A DNA stretch of 11,641 nucleotides from JBKJUK01 sp046590705 (GTDB lineage: Bacteria > Acidobacteriota > Thermoanaerobaculia > Gp7-AA8). This document shows, piece by piece, positions 8,384 to 11,641 of the stretch (the first letter of the stretch is position 1; the number at the start of each line of letters is the position of its first letter). Location of the stretch: positions 1-11,641 of the forward strand of contig JBKJUK010000149.1 in NCBI GenBank assembly GCA_046590705.1, written 5' to 3'. Position numbers and translations under genes: made by a program. The notes beneath the pieces were generated by a model. That model ran no database searches. It was given only the letters and a program-made list of their open reading frames with translations, and was not told the origin of the DNA.

Positions 8384-8538
8384 ATACTGGATGGGATTAG
8401 GAAACTGGCTGGGGAAGGATTTTGAGGTAGGGTTTTATGGAAGATAGTTTGAATGATGTTCCCATCATGATTTGGCAGGTCGAAACTAGGGTGGAGTGAT
8501 TTCCGCCTGCCCATCCAGTATCAATATATTCTGTGACG
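8348..8538 (-). ncRNA. Candidate structured small RNA
   Basis: On the minus strand, a perfect 12-bp stem (8510-8521 with 8384-8395) encloses 114 nt and runs straight into the intrinsic terminator. Inside are a hairpin (8506-8511 with 8474-8479, then a 2x2 internal loop and a further 5-bp stem) with a C-rich loop, and a 6-bp hairpin (8463-8468 with 8453-8458) closed by a GGAA loop of GNRA type. The remaining 57 nt (8452-8396) contain only two G residues and two C-rich runs, CCCTACCTC and CCTTCCCC, complementary in type to Shine-Dalgarno sequences. A -10-like TATACT lies at 8550-8545, giving a start near 8538; the -35 is poor. The island is AT-rich. I do not recognise a known family, and no folding was computed. 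Confidence 0.45.
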
Positions 8539-8544
8539 AATGCG

Positions 8545-8550
8545 AGTATA
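8545..8550 (-). promoter_or_regulatory. Possible -10 box of the candidate small RNA
   Basis: TATACT on the minus strand, 5 of 6 matches to TATAAT, about 24 nt upstream of the 12-bp closing stem. A TTCACA (8576-8571) would be a good -35 box, but the spacer of 20 nt is too long. T-rich sequence lies further upstream. Confidence 0.3.
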
Positions 8551-8647
8551 AATGGTTTCGAAAGGTAGATTGTGAAAAATTTCTCAATGTAACAAGTCCG
8601 TAACAAATGACCCATTTTGTTGAGTTTAGCGTACTGACTGTAACCTA

Positions 8648-8670
8648 CGGGACGTTCGAAATTAGTCCCG
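8648..8670. other. Hairpin just downstream of the GerM gene
   Basis: A 6-bp stem (8648-8653 with 8665-8670) with an 11-nt loop, 16 nt after the GerM stop codon on the minus strand. No T-tract follows, so it is at best a weak terminator or an RNA-stabilising hairpin. Confidence 0.35.
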
Positions 8671-8686
8671 GGCTCCGCAGACTGCT

Positions 8687-9226
8687 TCAGCGTCGAAGTA
8701 GACTCGAATCAGGTACGAAGGGGTGGTCAATTCGGATGTGCCCGCCCAGAGTCTCGGCCGGTTGTCCGTTCACCAGCAGGCGGACTCGCCTCGCGCTGCG
8801 AAAATTCGCGGCCACGGTATGAGCCACCGCATGCAGAGCCATCATCTCTGCATGGCTTCCTGTGTTCCACCCCGCAGCCAGGGTCGCGCCGCCCACGTCA
8901 ACGATGGCAGTCCCCTCGGGAAGCAGATATGCGCCCCGCAAAACCGCGTCTGCAGGAAAACCGCGACCCTTCATCGGCGTTTTCGGACCCTTGATCAGCT
9001 CGTTCAGAACGGGGGCGATCGCAGCTTCGTCACTTTCCGCAAGCTGCAGCGTCCTCGGTTCCGCACCCAGCAGGGCGTCGGGACCTTCGAAGTAAAGTTG
9101 CACAGTTCGCGGTGCAGTCTTTACCTCTACTGCGGCCGGCGCCGCGTCGCCTTCGCTTCCGGAACACCCCGACATGAATCCGGAGAGAACGAGCGCGATC
9201 AAGGCGGTGCCCCGTTTCGTACTCAC
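8687..9226 (-). CDS. GerM-domain lipoprotein
   Basis: A 179-residue exported protein. The N-terminus has Lys4-Arg5, a hydrophobic stretch and a lipobox-like MSGC with Cys21, so it is probably a lipoprotein. The rest (about 40-165) fits the GerM domain: TVQLYFEG, a segment on NELIKGPKTP, then LLPEGTAIVDVGG, an EMMALHAVAHTVA helix and RVRLLVNGQPAETLGGHI. GerM was named from Bacillus spore germination, but the domain is widespread in non-sporulating bacteria, often beside cell-wall amidases, and I do not infer sporulation. The start is GTG 9226, in a GTGA overlap with the amidase stop, with GGAG about 10 nt upstream; translation is likely coupled. Role: probably envelope or peptidoglycan binding, exact function unknown. 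Confidence 0.85.
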   Translation of the reverse strand: MSTKRGTALIALVLSGFMSGCSGSEGDAAPAAVEVKTAPRTVQLYFEGPDALLGAEPRTLQLAESDEAAIAPVLNELIKGPKTPMKGRGFPADAVLRGAYLLPEGTAIVDVGGATLAAGWNTGSHAEMMALHAVAHTVAANFRSARRVRLLVNGQPAETLGGHIRIDHPFVPDSSLLRR

Positions 9227-10785
9227 GGCTGCTTTACTCCCGTTGCGGGAGCCGGCGGCTTCACTGCGGCCGGCGTCGGTGCGGGAGACGTGACCGCTGC
9301 GGCCGGTGGTGCGGCAACCGGAACGCGCGTGTTCATCCCCAGCCGTCCTTCGTACTCGCCCTTGTATCGACTGATGGCGTTGGTCAGGGCCGCAACGAGT
9401 TTGTCCTGAAACAGAGGATCCTTCAGTCGAGCTTCTTCCTCTGGATTCGAGATGAAGCCGACTTCGACGAGCGCGGCCGGCATCGTCGCTCCCACCAGAA
9501 CCTTGAACGGCGCCTGCTTGACTCCCCTGCTCGGCACGGCGGTGGCCTTGTTCATCTCGTCCTGGATGACCATGGCGAAGCGACTCGACTCGCTCAGGTT
9601 GTCCTGCTGGGCCAGATCCCAGAGGATCAGCTTCAGGTCAGAGGAAGGAGCCACAGCGGCGACCGCTCCTCCATTCTCACGTTCGGCAGCTCTGCGAGCA
9701 AGTTCGTCCGATGCGTCGAGCGAAAGAAAGTACGTCTCCGTTCCATGCGCGCCGCGCGCGACTGCCGCGTTCAGATGGACCGAGAGAAATAGATCGGCTT
9801 TGTATTGATTCGCAAGCGTGGTACGGCTGTCGAGGGAGACCACCGAGTCGTCAGTGCGCGTGAGAATGACGCGAACGTTCAGCTGCTGCCCGAGTTGTGC
9901 AGCGAGCTTACGGCAGATCGCCAGCGTGGTCTCTTTCTCCATCAGACCATTCGCACCGACCGCGCCCACTTCCCTGCCGCCGTGACCGGGGTCGAGCACA
10001 ATGGTTCGGATTCCCGGAAGATCCGCCGGCCGCACGGTTCTGGGAGTGACCGGCTGCAGGTCGGAATTGACTCCCGCTTTGAGATCCAGCACGAGTCTGA
10101 ACGGGCTTTCGAGGCGATAGGAATTGCCTGCAACCTCTGCCGTGGTCAGGTCAACGATGATCTCCGAGCCACTGACGGTCACCTTGCCCACGAGCGGATC
10201 TTCGAAGGTCTGCTCCGGAGTCGAAGAAAGAATCGGATTCCGAAATCGTAAGAGGTAACGGGAGGGTTCGCGCGTCACGCTGTAAATCGACGGTCCGGAG
10301 AGTTGGATGACAATCTTCGAGATTCCCTCACTGCTCACAACCGAGACCTGCGCCGTCAGAGGCTGAGCGGTCGCGGCTCTGATCGAGAGAATCTTTCCAT
10401 CCCAACTCACGTCCTGACCACTCGCCAGACGGAGGTAGCCCTGGAAGAACTGCCAGGGTACGAAAGGCCGTCCTTCGATGCGCGTCGGTGCCGCCGGCAT
10501 TTCCACCAGGTCGTCGCGCACGACTCCGAATCGTCCGTCCGGGCCGAACGCACCTTCGACACCATTCACCATCACACGGAAACCCTGCCCATCCGCCTTG
10601 ATCGTACCGCCGAGCGCCGTCACCACTTCATCTGCCGCAACGAATGCGTTCGGTCCCTGCTGCACCACCGTGAGCGGTCGGTCTCCGGCCGCGAGACGCA
10701 GAATTCCTTCGGGCACTGCCTGGGCCAGAAGAATGGACGTGGCAGCGACAGCGGAGAGACTGAAAGCGATCAGGAACTTTTTCAT
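9223..10785 (-). CDS. N-acetylmuramoyl-L-alanine amidase with stalk and AMIN domains
   Basis: A zinc amidase (Amidase_3, AmiC-like) that cuts the bond between muramic acid and the peptide stem. From ATG 10785 it has 520 residues: signal peptide 1-22; a region at about 26-138 resembling the copper-amine-oxidase N-terminal (stalk) domain; an AMIN domain at about 143-237, which directs such enzymes to the septum or envelope; and the catalytic domain at about 260-475. Zinc ligands are His268 (LDPGHGG), Glu283 (MEKE) and His337 (SVHLNA); catalytic Glu441 lies in ALVEVGF. A Pro/Ala-rich tail of about 35 residues ends the protein. A GTG at 10791 would add two residues; GGGTGGG upstream is better spaced for ATG. 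It overlaps the GerM gene by 4 nt. It probably acts in the periplasm in cell separation or wall turnover. Confidence 0.94.
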   Translation of the reverse strand: MKKFLIAFSLSAVAATSILLAQAVPEGILRLAAGDRPLTVVQQGPNAFVAADEVVTALGGTIKADGQGFRVMVNGVEGAFGPDGRFGVVRDDLVEMPAAPTRIEGRPFVPWQFFQGYLRLASGQDVSWDGKILSIRAATAQPLTAQVSVVSSEGISKIVIQLSGPSIYSVTREPSRYLLRFRNPILSSTPEQTFEDPLVGKVTVSGSEIIVDLTTAEVAGNSYRLESPFRLVLDLKAGVNSDLQPVTPRTVRPADLPGIRTIVLDPGHGGREVGAVGANGLMEKETTLAICRKLAAQLGQQLNVRVILTRTDDSVVSLDSRTTLANQYKADLFLSVHLNAAVARGAHGTETYFLSLDASDELARRAAERENGGAVAAVAPSSDLKLILWDLAQQDNLSESSRFAMVIQDEMNKATAVPSRGVKQAPFKVLVGATMPAALVEVGFISNPEEEARLKDPLFQDKLVAALTNAISRYKGEYEGRLGMNTRVPVAAPPAAAVTSPAPTPAAVKPPAPATGVKQP

Positions 10786-10814
10786 ACGCACCCACCCGGG
10801 ACAAAGATAGCGGG

Positions 10815-10842
10815 ATTATCCTCCTAGAATGGCAGCCGGCAA
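10815..10842 (-). promoter_or_regulatory. Putative promoter of the amidase-GerM pair
   Basis: On the minus strand TTGCCG (10842-10837, 4 of 6 matches) is followed after 16 nt by GATAAT (10820-10815, 5 of 6 matches). Transcription would begin near 10807, about 22 nt before the ATG, a normal leader length that includes the GGGTGGG ribosome binding site. Confidence 0.5.
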
Positions 10843-10885
10843 AATGGACGCTCCGCAGAGCTGAAGAATCGCACCGCGGGGAGAC

Positions 10886-10922
10886 GTCCTTCCCGCATCT
10901 CCCTGAACGATGCGGGCGGGAC
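10886..10922. repeat. Hairpin in the divergent spacer
   Basis: An 8-bp stem (10892-10899 with 10909-10916) extended by 4 more pairs (10886-10889 with 10919-10922) across a 2x2 internal loop; the apical loop is 9 nt. It lies in the spacer 10843-11179, which holds no gene that I can support. A CACTGACTTC motif at its right edge recurs at 11027-11036. Confidence 0.5.
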
Positions 10923-11045
10923 ACTGACTTCCAACGCCAGACGCGGGCCGGGGATCGCGATCGAACGGCGCCCGCACGATCGATCCGGACAAGTGGAGCA
11001 CAGGCAATCCTGCCTGTGACGGGACCCACTGACTTCGAAGGCCAG
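10918..11045. repeat. Imperfect direct repeat (10918-10940 and 11021-11045)
   Basis: Both copies read GGGAC, then CACTGACTTC, then a diverged linker and GCCAG; they differ by a small insertion and three or so bases. The copies are about 104 nt apart and flank the hairpin at 10999-11018. This may be a local duplication or two copies of a dispersed repeat. Confidence 0.4.
10999..11018. repeat. Perfect 8-bp hairpin (CACAGGCA / TGCCTGTG)
   Basis: The arms 10999-11006 and 11011-11018 are perfectly complementary around an ATCC loop. Short hairpins with this CACAGGCA stem resemble dispersed repeats of G+C-rich environmental bacteria. No T-tract follows on either strand, so it is not a convincing terminator. 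Confidence 0.55.
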
Positions 11046-11051
11046 GCCGCA

Positions 11052-11079
11052 GAACGCAGAACTCAGAACGCTGAAGTAA
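11052..11079. repeat. Four 7-nt units (GAACGCA type), plus orientation
   Basis: Units GAACGCA, GAACTCA, GAACGCT and GAAGTAA. They match, in the opposite orientation, the array at 11113-11140 at 26 of 28 positions, so the two could pair as a long stem with a 33-nt loop. Confidence 0.75.
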
Positions 11080-11105
11080 ATAAAGAGTCAACGCCAGCGT
11101 CAGCC

Positions 11106-11147
11106 CTTTTTCTTACTTCATCGTTCTGCGTTCTGCGTTCTGCGTTC
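11106..11147. repeat. Six 7-nt units (GAACGCA type), minus orientation
   Basis: Read on the minus strand there are three identical GAACGCA units, then GAACGAT, GAAGTAA and GAAAAAG, 42 nt in all. The order of the variant units is the same as at 8025-8052. The array lies 32 nt before the start of the PDZ gene. Confidence 0.8.
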
Positions 11148-11179
11148 ACCAGCTCCGTCAGCCTGTAGACTGATCTTCG

Positions 11180-11641
11180 ATGCGTAAGAAGTCGATGGTC
11201 CGCCTGGCCTGGATTCAGATTTCGGTCGCCCTTGTTTTCCTTGCGGCGGCCGTCTTCAACGATTTCGCCGCGCCCTCCCTGCAGATCTGGTATTCCCCGC
11301 AGACGGGTCTCGTCCGCGACGTGCTCCCGCATGGAGCAGGGGCGCGAGCAGGGATCATGGCCGGCGATCGCATCCTTACCATTGGCGAGACGCGCATATC
11401 AGATCGAATCGCGCCGCTTTATCGGGTCGCGCCGGGAACACCAACCACAGTCGTGTTTCAAAGAGGCAATCGTGTCCTCGAGGTATCCGTCATTCCTGTC
11501 AGCACCTGGCAAGCCCGCGGCGAAGCACTGCGGGCTGGTGGCACCTACAGCGCCTCGGCCCTGACCGGCTATCTCCGCACACCGGTGAATCTCTGGATGG
11601 CAGCGCTCGGACTCACCATCATGTTCCTTCGCTCCGGAGTT
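11180..11641 (+). CDS. Membrane protein with PDZ domain, 3' end outside the window
   Basis: An open frame from ATG 11180 to the window edge, 154 residues so far, with no stop. Residues 1-8 are basic (MRKKSMVR), 9-26 form a membrane segment, and about 40-105 are PDZ-like, with the GLVRDVLPHGAGARAGIMAGDRILTIG pattern (43-69, spoken of here by position) typical of substrate- or ligand-binding PDZ domains. A second hydrophobic segment begins near 138 (LWMAALGLTIMFL). An N-terminal membrane helix, an extracytoplasmic PDZ domain and a return into the membrane are seen in some sensor histidine kinases and SpoIIE-type phosphatases, but the part that would decide lies outside. No Shine-Dalgarno sequence is clear; a weak -10-like TAGACT (11166-11171) lies 8 nt before the ATG. 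Confidence 0.75.
   Translation, partial: MRKKSMVRLAWIQISVALVFLAAAVFNDFAAPSLQIWYSPQTGLVRDVLPHGAGARAGIMAGDRILTIGETRISDRIAPLYRVAPGTPTTVVFQRGNRVLEVSVIPVSTWQARGEALRAGGTYSASALTGYLRTPVNLWMAALGLTIMFLRSGV

Noticed and set aside
8397..8615. 72-residue open frame, minus strand, over the AT-rich island
   Set aside because: No recognisable domain or ribosome binding site; it covers the stems of the candidate RNA, which explains the DNA better. A small protein cannot be fully excluded.
8723..9409. 228-residue open frame, plus strand, opposite the GerM and amidase genes
   Set aside because: The minus-strand genes have signal sequences, domains and catalytic residues; this frame has none.
11052..11147. Possible CRISPR array
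   Set aside because: The units are 7 nt in direct contact, without spacers, and no cas gene is present.

Overview
This is a G+C-rich window (about 60% by eye) from a Gram-negative-type (diderm) bacterium. The likeliest source is Acidobacteriota or a neighbouring phylum. That is an inference from three things: the split PurS/PurQ form of FGAM synthase, an AMIN-domain cell-wall amidase paired with a GerM-domain lipoprotein, and intergenic DNA full of small palindromes and 7-nt repeats. No gene here is phylum-specific by itself, and I see no tRNA, rRNA, CRISPR array, transposase or phage gene.

Layout. 1-567: non-coding, with REP-like palindromic repeats and an array of five 7-nt units. 568-2611, plus strand: purS, a secreted beta-propeller protein, purQ. 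2612-2681: a second five-unit array, a putative promoter and a strong ribosome binding site. 2682-8023, plus strand, closely packed: acs (acetyl-CoA synthetase), a FabG-type reductase overlapping it by 11 nt, a family 2 glycosyltransferase, tmk (thymidylate kinase) and holB (DNA polymerase III delta prime), the last two overlapping at ATGA. 8024-8686: about 660 nt without a protein gene. It holds repeat DNA, a 180-nt nested palindrome, an intrinsic terminator that works only on the minus strand, and an AT-rich island that folds on paper like a small RNA. 8687-10785, minus strand: amidase then GerM lipoprotein, overlapping by 4 nt, with a recognisable promoter. 10843-11179: a repeat-rich divergent spacer. 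11180 to the end, plus strand: the start of a membrane protein with a PDZ domain, cut by the window edge.

How the genes work together. purS and purQ encode two of the three subunits of FGAM synthase (purL is not in the window). acs activates acetate. tmk and holB serve DNA precursor supply and clamp loading and are a common bacterial gene pair. The amidase and GerM protein form an envelope unit for peptidoglycan hydrolysis. The propeller gene between purS and purQ has no obvious link to purine synthesis.

The most interesting material is non-coding: the candidate small RNA at about 8348-8538 (minus strand) and the 7-nt repeat family found at five places, two of them directly upstream of genes. 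All calls were made by reading the sequence; no search or folding program was run.
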